From Boswellia sacra (taxonomy: Eukaryota > Streptophyta > Magnoliopsida > Sapindales > Burseraceae): a stretch of DNA of 64,000 bases. Of this stretch, positions 22,872-33,943 are shown piece after piece. The position numbers and the translations under genes were made by a program. The notes below the pieces were generated by a model that was given only the letters and a program-made list of their open reading frames with translations, searched no databases and had not been told where the DNA came from. The stretch covers positions 1,364,001 through 1,428,000 of the forward strand of contig SNVD02001400.1 in assembly GCA_013180625.2 (NCBI GenBank), written 5' to 3'. How positions within the stretch are numbered: position 1 is the stretch's first letter; every line of letters begins with the position of its first letter.

Positions 22872-23838
22872 GGGAAAATTGAGAAAATAGACAAATTTAG
22901 GGGGCCTGTTTGAAAAATGGACACGTTCTGAAATTTTTACATCCTATAGACACTTTTGTGTCTAAAAGATAAAAATACCCTTGTACTATAATAAATTCCC
23001 AAAACAAAGAACAAAGAAATCAATAACAGCTCGAATCACTTCACTTCACTATCCTGAAACAATCTCAACATCTGAAGCAATAAATTTCCTTAATCCCTCT
23101 GTAAATGGCATGAAATTTTAATGTATGTGTAGTGTTTTCGTTATTGATCGCTTTGGTAACTGACAACCGTATTATATAGCTTAAAAATGGGTTATGTATG
23201 TGAACTAAAGGTAGAGATAGTGGCGTCTGTGTGAAAAAATGCTGGAAATTGGCTGTCGGTGTGCAAAAATGTGTTTTCACAGTCGAAGGTTGAAGAAGAC
23301 GAGTGTCTTCGAGTGTCGTCGAGTGTCGAGAAGTTCTGTCGGACCGAATCTCGACAATTCGGATGGTGGTGTCGAGTGTCTAGGTATTGCGTCGATTCTA
23401 GGTTCGAGTGTCGCGGGTTCGAGTGTCGTCGAGGGTCTTGTGGATTGACGACGTCGACGAAAGTTCGTGTGTCACGTGTCGAGAGTCGAGTGTCGGACGC
23501 GGGCAAACCGACCTGTAGATGTCTCGAACCATGCATGTCGAGTGTTTCGAGAGTCGTCGAGACTATTTTGTCGAGCTTTCGAGTAAGCGCGTCGAGTGTA
23601 CAACTTGGCAAGTGTCGGATGCAAAAGATAGTCGAGTTCGAGTGTCGTGTCACTATGTCGAGTGTCGAGTGTGTTTGTCAAGCGTCGTCGAGCATTTTGT
23701 CAGAACACTCGTTTTTGCGACTTTTGCAAGCTATTTCGTAATTATTTTTTGTCCACGGATCTTATAGGATATGATATGTCTCAATCATGCAGGAAATGAA
23801 AACTTTACGCATACTCATTGTATACAATGGTTCTTGGA
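22872..23838 (+). repeat. MULE-1 left terminal inverted repeat
   Basis: This is the reverse complement of 32883-33943. It includes an outer TTTAGGGGGCC block, a conserved GTGTCTAAAAGATAAAA block and a TATA-like TATTATATAGC near 23169. It then holds a CpG-rich array of GTCGAGTGTC-type words (23280-23700) and a transposase start codon at 23787. Identity stops just after the codons for YNGSW. Confidence 0.85.
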
Positions 23839-23894
23839 CCAGAAAACATGAGAAACATGTATGTACTATCACACAGACCCCCCATAGGTTTTGA
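23787..23894 (+). pseudogene. duplicate 5' end of the transposase gene inside the left TIR
   Basis: ATG 23787 opens a 35-codon frame beginning MQEMKTLRILIVYNGSW, the same start as the real transposase at the other end (32934, minus), then diverges at the TIR edge and stops at TGA 23892-23894. It is a consequence of the TIR extending into coding sequence, giving a second promoter-plus-start reading inward from the left end. MULE-2 has the same arrangement at 51121-51219. Confidence 0.75.
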
Positions 23895-24838
23895 CTTAAT
23901 TTCATTCAGAAACACTGTTTGTTACTTTTCATCATACAGTAGCCCTGACTTTTTCGAAATTCATCATGGGCATCCCTTCCGTCAGTTTTGTATGTAAGTA
24001 ACATCATACGGTACCCCGAACTTTCTTGCCAGATTTTGTTGTGAATGTTCTGCGGTAGGTGCTCACATACTTCCGAACATCATCCTCCTTTGAAAGGCTA
24101 AAAAGCTTCCTAATCTTGGATGCCCTCTTTGGACCCCTCATCCTTGGGTTTTCACTGTTTGTCAACCCAGGTAGATCATTCTCATCCTTCTTAACTATAA
24201 CCAAGTTCAATACAGATAGATCTTGACTAACAATGCATCCATGAACAGATTTCCTCCTTCGCTCTCCATTGCGCCTTCCATAACCTCTGAAGCAAGGGGT
24301 TCCTCTTTGAAGCAAAAGATGAACACGACCAGGAGTCAGAACTCCCAGTTTCATTGGGAATCCTTGCTTGTCACAGCCTCCCATGATCTTAAAAACATAT
24401 TCTTTGAATTCCTGACCCAGAGCATCTGTACTAAATTCCTGGGAGATCCTCGTGTCAAAAAAAGCTCAGGCTTCTGATCGTCATCGATCTCAAGCTTGTT
24501 CTGGCAACCAGTGGTTGGGTTTGCTATGTCAAACTTCATTTTGCATCAACTCAACTCAACTCAACTCTTGCTATTAGCGTGCGCAGTGCAGGGGAGGCAG
24601 CGAAGAGCACTTGGATTCTGTGAGCAGCTACTGTGGGACTGGTCAGCAGAACTAATTAGGTGGAAAGACTTTTTTTACCCTATTCATTACATTTATTTTC
24701 GTACAATTAACGACAAAACTGACGGAAGGGCTGCTATCCATGATTAATTTCAAAAAAGTCAAGGGTATCGTATAATGAAAAGTGGTAAACAGTGTTTATG
24801 AATAAAATTAAGCTAAAACCAAGGGGAAGTCTGTGTGA
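23870..24838. mobile_element. nested inverted-repeat cassette carrying a ribosomal protein S6 fragment
   Basis: About 125-bp imperfect inverted repeats flank the S6 fragment. The left repeat (23870-24000) has CACACAGACC, AAACACTGTTTG, CATCATAC and CCTTCCGTCAGTTTTG. The right repeat (about 24700-24838) carries their reverse complements, such as CAAAACTGACGGAAGG and AACAGTGTTT, and ends TCTGTGTG. No clear target duplication is visible. It looks like a small Pack-type element that inserted into the ancestral MULE; the MULE-2 counterpart is 51190-53845. Confidence 0.7.
24014..24539 (-). pseudogene. captured fragment of 40S ribosomal protein S6 (eS6), codons 1 to about 174
   Basis: The minus-strand frame starts [20 protein letters not shown] at ATG 24539, the eS6 N-terminus. 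After a small frameshift near 24465 it continues through [53 protein letters not shown] and [10 protein letters not shown], then ends abruptly at the inverted repeat (stop about 24002). Length fits about 174 uninterrupted codons, so there are no introns across the captured part; plant S6 genes are normally split, which suggests capture from cDNA (inference). The C-terminal kinase-target tail is missing. Not a functional ribosomal protein. Confidence 0.9.
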
Positions 24839-25172
24839 TTAGCCCATTAAAAAATGTCACTATACAAGAATGTGTATTTACAAGTTTTCGTACAACTATA
24901 CATCGTAACCATGTGCGACTATAAAAAAAATGTACTATACAATAATGTGTTAGTGTCCAGAAACTATAAACAAAAAAAAAAATTATGTAACTAAACATAA
25001 CATATACAAAAAATAGGTGATCTCATGGTCCCAACGTGCTCGGCTGCTACTCGACCTCCACTGAATCAACGTCGCCATGGGCAATAGTGGTCATAACATC
25101 CCCTGACACATCATCAGCAGTCCTGGTAGTGGCTGCAACATCAGCAGGCATAACCAGCTGAGGCAACAGCGC
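24839..25172. other. 3' flank of the MULE-1 protease gene
   Basis: AT-rich sequence up to about 25020. Then, on the minus strand, a continuation of the protease C-terminal tail (Ala/Asp/Val-rich, ...ADDVSGDVMTTIAHGD...) lies beyond the premature stop at 25173. Confidence 0.5.
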
Positions 25173-28100
25173 CTAAGGCACAGGAGGTCTAAGCAACAGC
25201 ACTTCGAGGTCGTAGGGCACCGTGATGGTCGGGGCGGCCTCTTGTGCCTGTGGGTTTTCGCGGCTGAGCCAAAGTTGTACCGCCATTCTCTCCCGGCATT
25301 CGTCGTCCGGGAATGCCTGAATCTCAGTAAGTGGAATGCCCACCGCTAGGAACTCGATGTACTTCAAACAGTACACGCCGCATGCCCCTCCCCCAGGCTC
25401 CTGCTGTGGCACCTGGTCCACATCCTCGATTCCCATAATGTCAAATGGGGCTGTGGGATAGTCAGGAATACCAAAAACCTCTATTGACACCATACGAGGT
25501 AGTAGCTCAGCGAGGCACCGGACTGTCTGCATGACTGTGTCTGCAGAAGTAAGACCAATAGATGAGTCGTATATGGATATGTGACGGCGATTCAATTGCA
25601 CCTCAGCTGCCACCCAATGAACATCGGTGAGGTGAACTGGGAGATAGAGCTGAAAACGAATTGACAACATGGAAATGGAAATCAATCACAACATTTTAAA
25701 TAAGATGGCACATACTAACTCAGTGAATATAAATGTTCTCACCCTGTCCACGTCGACCTATAGTGTTCCAGTGAGGGGCATCTGTCCCAGGACATACTGG
25801 ACCATGTCCTCCTCATTCACCCAGCTAATGTCTTCCAGCCTGTCCGAGTACATCTGCCACAACGACTTCATTTTCAACTGCAAGATCATGAGTTCAGTTA
25901 GCGCATTGAAGGAATCAGAAATTATAAGTGAAAAAAATGAAATTAAGATGTCTACAAATTACGTACCCAAAAAGTGGTGTCCAGGAAAGCAGACCTCTGG
26001 ACAGCAGGTCCGGTCACGGCGTGAGTTCGGCACCATAGCAACCACAAGTAGCTGTCTATGTGCTGAAAACAATAATTGCTATCAATAGTAAATCCAAATG
26101 TATATCGCAATATTCGACAGCAGGAGATGGTATGAAACTACCTCAGCTTCAAGCCAGTGTGATGGCCCGAGCAGCGTCTTGAAAAACTTACGATCTGCGG
26201 TGCAGACTGCCAAATCAACGCAATCAGTTTTGGTTAAGTCCGCCAGCCATGCCTCGAACTGTAGCCAGTCAACTTCTACTATCGGGGCACGTGGGTCGAA
26301 AAGTGGAACCGAAGGGCACAAGATGAGACCGGTTCCTACATCTGCTGATGGCCGCTGAGATCGATTGTCTTCTGGCTGAGCAACAGGGGCCTCAGACTGT
26401 AGCTGCTGCTGGTTTGCGGCTTCCTTTTGCTGCTAAACCCTCGCCCTCTTCCTACCCGGTGGACTCACAAAGGGGCTCCGCTTATGCTTTGCTGGAAGGA
26501 GGCGGCGGCCTCGGCGTGAAACTAAGGCCGTCGGAGGAGCATCGGCTGTAGGAACAGTCCGGTCTATGGAATCAGGTTTCGCGGGTGGCTGACCTTCACC
26601 ATCATCAGCCGAACCTCCGTAAGAATCATCATCTGAATCCTGAAATCAGCCAACCATAACCATCAGCTTAAGCGTGTGTGGAACTGGTCAAATTTCGGTA
26701 TGTAAATAATGAAACTTACCGTGTCATCGTATCCGAAGTTGGCACCGAGGTCCAGAACAGCCTTGCGGAGAAGAGCTATCTCCTCATGGATTTCCTTGTT
26801 CTCCGCCCATAACAGTGCAAGTTCACGCAAAACTGTGCTCTGGAAGTCGTCATGGACCGGCGGCACCTGCATGAGAATAGTAACAGGAGTCTTCATTAAC
26901 CAACGGAGCAGCAAATGTATACGGACAAGAATATTAATGCAAACTCGCATTACATACCTGCCGACCCGACACCGTCGTCGATGCTCCTGGATGTCCGAGA
27001 CTATGGAACGGCTCCGACAGTGGATTGAAAGGCTCCGACGGTGGACTAAAAGGCCCTAAGTCCATGTCAGGACTGGCCATGTCTGTTGTTGGCTCCACAT
27101 CCGGCTCAACAGTGAAGCGGATGAGAGCTCAGGAGGTGGAGCTGGTAGACCCTCCGGAGGTGGTGCTGATGGACCCTCCGGAGGTGGTGCTGATGGACCC
27201 TCTGGAGGTGGTGCTGCTGGTCCCTCAGGGGGTGGAGCTGCTGGTCCCTCAGGGGGTGGAGCTAGTCCCTGGACCTGATTGTCCCTCCGGAGGTGGAACT
27301 GCAGGACCCTCTGTCTGAAGTGGCTCAACGCTCTCTGCCTCCAATAATGGAGCATCCACAGCTATTGCCCAAGCCACATGTGCACCTCTACGGATGCCAA
27401 CTACTTGAGCGAGCCGTATATACCACTCCGTCTGCTGCTCCACCTCAGACGGCTCTAAAACGATGAGCGGCCTAGCCTACGTCAACATATAATCCATCAC
27501 TCGAAACAGTTAATGTGGGGTGAACAAAAAACAAGACAATTTCATGTAACAGAGGATTCGTACTAACCCGCCTCCTAACCCTCAGTATATCAGTGTAGGC
27601 AACGTTCTGGGACGGGGTCTTAACTGTCTCCCACTTCAACAACCGTGGTATCCTCCGCTCGCACTCCTGGGGCACTCTTCCAAAATTAGTGCCAAAGTAA
27701 GGCACGGCCTCGTACAACCAAACCTTAATTACATCGAACAGGTTAGTTAGTGACATGTACTAAAATTACATCAAACAGAAATAAACACGTTCACACTCAT
27801 GGATAGCAGTATGTACCTGAAAGGCGTACGGGCACCCCTCCAAGTTATATCTCCCCACCTGGTCCATCTTCGCTTGGGCTCGCCTCTTGTAATTTACTAA
27901 CCTCCCAACCAAAGCCCTCTTCATTGAGCCCAATGTCTTTTCATAGGACAACGAACCCCATGGATACGTAAGTCTGTCCACAAAATTCAACCATGTCCGG
28001 GTCATGTGTCGGCGTCTATCCCATGCTATGAAAAAACGCTCAAGCACGTAGTACACGGCTAGCTTCACGGCATCCTCGTCTGGCATACGAGACACATTCA

Positions 28101-28638
28101 AGTCCATAAGTCTAGGATAGAAATGCCTAAGCTCCAAGTCGATGCCATCGAAGTATGTATCAAACAATCGGCACGGATTCAACATAGTCGGTATTGGTGG
28201 CACCATGGAAGCAAATCGTAATCCGGTTACCAAACCGAACTCGTGCGCAGAAAAACGAATTAGTCGTCCTGGAAGAAGGAAAAAAAATACATAAAATGAC
28301 AACTATGGTACAGTAAAATAACTAAAAATATCATACGTGTAAAACAATGAATTTGTAACAACATTGTGTCTGAAAACCATTTTTTTATCTTCAATCGTAC
28401 CCCACGGTGTTAACCTCCCACTGAAGCACGTGGTGCACCAACTGAGACTGAAAGGAGAGCTGACGGATGTCTAGGAGAAATCCGAAACATGTTGCACAAA
28501 ACATCTCCTGCTGCCTCAGCTGAAGTTCGCCCGGATCCATTGTATACAGTCCCAACTTGCCATGTTTGTGATCACCGCATGGTAGTGCTCCGTATCCGGT
28601 GTCTTAAGCGTGAAAGACAGTCTAAATTCACTAGCCAT
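25173..28638 (-). pseudogene. MULE-1 DUF1985 plus C48 (ULP1-like) cysteine protease gene, disrupted
   Basis: Minus-strand exon remnants in order are:
- N-terminal exon (28638 to about 28385; TAA/TGA stop near 28500 and a small deletion near 28395);
- DUF1985 exons (28265-27822 and about 27727-27570, with SRMPDEDAVKLAVYYVLERF and YAFQ);
- a QQTEWY / PPPEGP repeat exon (27470-26960);
- a coiled-coil exon (HDDFQSTVLRELALL, about 26850-26725);
- a linker exon (about 26640-26145);
- SYLWLLWCR (about 26060-25975);
- LEDISWVNEEDMVQYVLGQM (about 25880-25745, with Trp changed to a TAG stop);
- the C48 domain (25655-25173) with HW, IYDSSIG, QVPQQE and GACGVYC.
Family knowledge: C48 proteases cleave SUMO-like proteins. 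This copy is not translatable through. Confidence 0.75.
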
Positions 28639-30089
28639 TTGCTTCAATTCGCAAAAACAAGTCCATTATAGTTCAATATGACACAAAAAGGCAAAAAAAT
28701 AGCGAAAAACCATGCAAACTGCCAAAACGCTCGATAAAGCTCGACAAGTCTCGACAAACTCGACATGACTCGACAAAACCCGACCAGACTCAAAGGTCTC
28801 GATTAATCTCAACAGGACTCGACAACACTCGTTTGCCGAGTGTCAAGTGTCACTTCTACAAAAAACGGCAGCGCCTTTCTGGCAACGATAAAGCCAAAAT
28901 CAACCGGATACTATACATTTTCCAACATTATATATAAAAATAAACTACCTAAACGTCACTATTTTTCTCCAAAACCACTGTACTAGTCAACACAATAATG
29001 TAAAAACCCCAAAATTCAATCCTATTACAGCCCTCGCGACGGCGCCTCGCGGCGCCAGTCGGTTTACCTTGACAGTTCCCATATCGAACAGGGCGAAAAC
29101 TGTATGCACAATGACAAAAAACAACGTGCATGGCAACGAAAGTATGTCAAAAGCAACGATAAAGCCGTACCTAAATGCCGATAGGTGCTGTGGTCGACGT
29201 CTCTTGGAGTTTCGATGATTGTCGCTGCGCATCTGTTTGCTTTCCAACCGTTGTCTGTGCGTTTCTGTGAGTTTCGAGAGTTGACACGGTGTGTAGGAGT
29301 AAATTTGTGTGAAGCAGGAAGTGACGGTCGAGAGATTTCTTTAAACCCTAAAGTTCGAGATCTTGTGTCGCCTGTCAGTCTTCGAGGGTCGAGGGTCGAG
29401 TCAAATTGTCGGATTCCGGGTCGAAAGTCGAGGGTTCGTGTTACGTGTTATGTGTTGATCGAGCTTCGAGTGTTCGTGTGACGTGTTGATCGAGCTTCGA
29501 GGGCTCGTTTTCAATATGATCGAGTTTCGAGTGTTCGTGTGACGTGCTGATCGAGCTTCGAGGGCTCCTTTTCAATATGATCGAGTTTCGAGTGTTCGTG
29601 TGACGTGTTGATCGAGCTTCGCATGTTCGTGTTCAATATGATCGAGCTTCGAGGGTTCGTGTGACGTGTTGATCGAGCTTCGGGGGTTCGTGTTACGTGT
29701 TGATCGAGCTTCGCTCATTTATGTCATATTTCGCGTGTCGTGTTGATCGAGCGTCGAGTTTTACAGTCGAGCGTTTCGCCTGAACACTTGTTTTCATTTT
29801 CTGTTCCATGAATATATGTCGAGCGTCGAGTTTAGTCTGTCGAGTGTCGTCGAGCGTTTGGCCAGAACACTCGTTTTTTCGAGTTTTCGAATCAGATTCG
29901 AAATGATTTTTTGGTTGAAGGTCAGGTAAGATTATTTAGTTTAACGACAACGCACATAAAGATGTGTTTAATACAATAATGTTGCTTTACATTGACAAAA
30001 TCCAACGCCTGAAATATATTAATTTCAAAAGCTTAGGAATTGTTATAAAAAATATAGACAATGTTGCAAACATCAACATTTGGTATGCA
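28639..30089. repeat. MULE-1 central intergenic region with CTCGAC/GTCGAG clusters and a 31-bp tandem array
   Basis: It separates the transposase 3' end from the protease 5' end. Positions 28725-28850 carry CTCGACA-type words. Positions 29440-29730 hold about nine repeats alternating near 28 and 33 bp (units TGATCGAGCTTCGAGGGTTC and TCGAGTTTCGAGTGTTCG). Positions 29815-29885 resemble the inner TIR (GTCGAGTGTCGTCGAGCG followed by CCAGAACACTCG). It probably contains the protease promoter and the transposase terminator. No gene. Confidence 0.7.
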
Positions 30090-32934
30090 TCATCCCCTGC
30101 CATGCAGCAGAACTGGGTTTCGGCAAGTTTGACGATTGTGCCCGAAACTTCCACAGCGCCCGCAAGATCGAGAGGAGCTAGACTCACCGATAGAAGGGAT
30201 TCGATTTCTTCGAGGACGACTGGCTGGTCTCCTCATGACCGGCGGGAGAACCACTCTACTGTGAACCTCCTCAGGAACCACCCAATCCTCACTAACTCCA
30301 ACAGGAACTACTGGAAGAGCATATACATGTAGTAATGTTTCAGTGGTATACCAATGGGCACAGTAATCATGGCACGTAAGTAGATTCATACGTTTGCATA
30401 CCGCTAATACATGTGCACACGGAAGCTGGTCAAGATCAAACACCCGGCACGTGCATGTACGCGGGTGCATGTCAACTATGCAAACACGGTCGTTGCCTCT
30501 AACCTCATACATAGTAAGAGATATACCACTAACCCTCATACGCTCTCCTTCTTTTAAACGCTCCTCCATCAACTTGTTTGCCCAGGGTGAGAGATGTGAT
30601 TCTGAGTTAGCAAATAGCTGTCGACGCTCATAGAACCATTTCTGCAAGTTGGCCCGAAAATAATCAGCTAACAACGTCACCGGGAGGAATCGATGGTGTC
30701 GCAAACAGCTGTTCATCGACTCAGCTATATTTGTTGTCATTATGTTATACCGCCGACCATGAAACTGTGAACGTGCCCATTTCTCGACTCCGATCTCTCG
30801 AAGATAAGTTACTGCTACTGGCATATGTGATTCAATTTGTCGCATATGATAGTTAAAATCAGCACAGTGATATGTCCTTGCAGCTCGGTAGTACAATTCC
30901 AACAAAGTCTTGTCCTTGAACGTTGCCTTCAAGTTACCCTTGAGATGATGAGTGCACAATCCATGCAGTGCATGAGGAAAAACTGCTACCACAGCGCGTT
31001 CAATACTACGATGACGGTCAGAAATGAAGACAAGATCTCGGACATTTTGTACAACATGATCACGCAACTGTCTCATGAACCAGTTTCAGGAGTCATCATT
31101 TTCAGAATGCCCAATTCCAAATGCCAAGGGGAATATTTGTTTATTACCATCCATACAAGAAGCCAAAAACATTGTACCCCTATATTTCCCTTTTAAAAAA
31201 GAACCATCAACGGCAATAACTGGCCTAATTGACGATGCAAATCCAGCAATCGAGGCCCCCATACTCATAAAAAAGCATCTGAAATGGTTCTCCTCATCAG
31301 TTTCTAACGACGTTTTGGTCCCCGGGTTTGCTTTCTCAATCATGTACATGTACTGAGGGAGTAGTGTGAATGATTCATCATGAGATCCGTGAAGTTCTTG
31401 CAAAGCTACCTCCTTTGCCCTCCATGCCTTGTTGTACGTGATATTAACACCCAATGACTCCTGAACATCGGACATAATATCCTTTGGACGATATATTCTC
31501 GATGCCTTAACGAATTTGCTCTTAATATGTTTGCCAATGACATGTGCAGTTGCCTGTTTGTGAACTAGGTGAAGTCCGGCTCCGGAGCACGTGTGGTGGT
31601 TCTTATACTTTTCACTTGGAAGAAATGTGAATCGGCCACCTTTATGGCACGTAAACGCCATTTACAAGATTCAGCACGACATACAACCTCAAACCTTGTG
31701 GCGTTGGAGTTCCTCACCTTGAATTGAAAGTTTCGTCTTAATGCCAACATCGCTGACTTCTCTCGAAGCTCCGTTTTGCTGTTAAACATCTGCCCAACCC
31801 CAACCTCAATCTCGTCAACTACAAACGATGAGGCATCATCGCCAACTGTGGAGGGTGGATGCACAATAGGCGGCATCCACCTGAATGTGTTAGCCTGAGA
31901 GCTGTCATTATTCGACATCGGATCTTCCTGATGTCCATATACTGGACGAGTAGGTGTGGAGTGAATTGGAGGAGGCACGGTAGGTGTGGAGTGAATTGGA
32001 GGAGGCACGGTAGGTGTGGAGTGAATTGGAGGAGGCACGGTAGGTGTGGAGTCACGGTAAACGGCTCATCCTGATTCATATCATTCAAGATCTCCCGTTC
32101 TCCCTCATTATCGAAATGTGGACCGGCTACATTGTGCCTATCAACAACGAAATCATTCAATCCCTCAACATCATTCTCAATATGAACCGTGCAATCATTA
32201 TTGTCATCGTCAACATGCACACTAACATTATCACTACCATCATCAGTATCTTCACAATATTCATTGCCACCATCGTCATCATTAACATCATCAATATTAC
32301 CTAGACTCTCAAACTCTCTAATGCTGTCAAGATGACGTACCAATCTCGATGGCATCGATGGAGGCACTCCTTCTTCATTTTCAAATAACACCCCTACCCC
32401 AAATGACTCATGCCCTGCATGCCCTAAACACTGCTCAAACTCAACGCCAACATCGTCATTCAATTCTGGTTGTCCACAAACAGGAGTAGACTCACTTAAT
32501 TGGTTGCTCCCACTTGCTGAACGAAACAAAGAGGGATGAGAAGATCTTTCTCGCCTACGTATTGCATCGGATCCTGACCCTGACCTCTGTCTTTGCTTCT
32601 CCCTATCTTCAACTTTAACAACTAATGGTGTATATGATTGTTGGTCCTCCAAACAATGTTGTATGAAAAAACAAACATCGTCGTCAGTCTCAATACGAAT
32701 CGGCATTGGAAGAACACCCTTACAAGCAAATTGAACCTCTAAACTCATTCTTTTCTTACGAAGATCCCAACCCATTTTAGTACTAATACAGTCAACCAAC
32801 TCGTTATAAGTAGCACACCTACGAATTATCAATGGCTTCGCCGTCCCACCGGCATACAAATAACTACCGTTCTCTTGCACAATCCAAGAACCATTGTATA
32901 CAATGAGTATGCGTAAAATTTTTATTTTCTGCAT
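30090..32934 (-). pseudogene. MULE-1 MuDR-type transposase, disrupted
   Basis: Starts at ATG 32934 within the right TIR. The order is: PB1-like N-terminal domain (to about 32590), acidic Asp/Asn linker, PPPIHSTPTV repeats (31955-32050), MuDR DNA-binding domain (FNSKTELRE), DDE catalytic domain (AVDGSFLKGKYRG, FISDRHRSIERA, NIAESMNS), SWIM finger (CTCRVFDLDQLPCAH, about 30470-30425) and a C-terminal CCHC knuckle (CGRCGSFGHNRQTC). Breaks are a partial 17-bp repeat insertion causing a frameshift at about 32040, a 1-bp deletion near 31605, and TGG changed to TGA near 31092. Non-functional; the MULE-2 copy is better preserved. Confidence 0.9.
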
Positions 32935-33943
32935 GATTGAGACATATCATATCATATAAGATCCGTGGACAAAAAATAATTACGAAATAGCTTGCAAAAG
33001 TCGAAAAAACGAGTGTTCTGCCAAAACGCTCGATGACGCTCGACAAACGCACTTGACACTCGACATATGTGACACGACACTCGAACTCGACTATCTTTTG
33101 CATCCGACACTCGTCAAGTTGTACACTCGGCGCGCTTACTCGAAAGCTCAACAAAATAGTCTCGACGACTCTCGAAACACTCGACATGCATGATTCGAGA
33201 CATTTACAGGTCGGTTTCCCCGCGTCCGATACTCGACTCTCGACACGCGACACACGAACTTTCGTCGATGTCGTCAATCCACAAGACCCTCGACGACACT
33301 CGAACCCGCGACACTCGAACCTAGAATCGACGCAATGCCTAGACACTCGATACCACCATCCGAATTATCGAGATTCGGTCCGACAGAATCTCTCGACACT
33401 CGACGAGACTCGACGACACTCGACGACACTCGAAGACACTCGTCTTCTTCAACCTTCGACTACGAAAACATATTTTTGTACACCGACAGTCAATTTCCAG
33501 CATTTTTTTATACAGACGCCACTATCTCTACCCTTAGTTTACATACATAACCCATTTTTAAGCTATATAACGCGGTTGTCAGTTACCAAAGCGATCAATA
33601 ACGAAAACACTACACATACATTAAATTTTCATGCCATTTACAGAGAGATTAAGGAAAGTTGTTCTTACGCGTTTTGCTTACTGCTTCAGATGTTGAGATT
33701 GTTTCGGAACAGTAAAATGAAGTGATTCGAGCTGTTATTGGTTTCTTTGTTCTTTGTTTTACTTTACTGTTTTTTTTCAAATTCGTCCGAAGGGATATGA
33801 AATAACAAACGTTTTAAAAATTTATTATAGTATAAGGGTATTTTTATCTTTTAGACATAAAAGTGTCTACGAGATAAAAAAATTTCAGAATATATCCATT
33901 TTTTAAACAGGCGTCCTAAATTTATCTATTTTCTCGATTTTTT
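32883..33943 (-). repeat. MULE-1 right terminal inverted repeat
   Basis: Reverse complement of the left TIR. It includes the transposase start codon (32934) and its first codons, a leader with dense CTCGAC words (33020-33440) and the terminal block CTAAATTTATCTATTTTCTCG. Compared with MULE-2, the final CCC is lost. Confidence 0.85.

Larger units (their letters stand above)
22872..33943 (-). mobile_element. MULE-1: 11-kb Mutator-like element with transposase, DUF1985/C48 protease gene and S6 fragment
   Basis: It is inserted in the copia 5' LTR with a perfect 9-bp target duplication TTTATATTA (22863-22871 and 33944-33952), the Mutator hallmark; the uninterrupted site is visible in the other LTR. 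The left end is GGGAAAATTGAG. The right end lacks the expected CCC. Long inverted repeats of about 967 and 1,061 bp enclose, on the minus strand, a MuDR transposase (30090-32934) and a DUF1985 plus C48 protease gene (25173-28638), with an S6 cassette (23870-24838) next to the left end. Protease-carrying MULEs with DUF1985 are known in plants (Kaonashi type). Both large genes are disrupted here. Confidence 0.9.

Noticed and set aside
23280..23700. CRISPR-like spaced repeats.
   Set aside because: Repeats have no uniform spacers, vary freely and lie in plant transposon TIRs.
23192..23767. Overlapping ORFs on both strands in the MULE TIRs (also 32864-33725, 50592-51042 and 62321-62865).
   Set aside because: They arise from the stop-poor GTCGAG/CTCGAC word array; no domain, and both strands are open.
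29964..31356. Plus-strand ORFs opposite the MULE transposases (and 59180-60710).
   Set aside because: Shadows of the transposase coding sequence; the minus strand carries all recognisable motifs.
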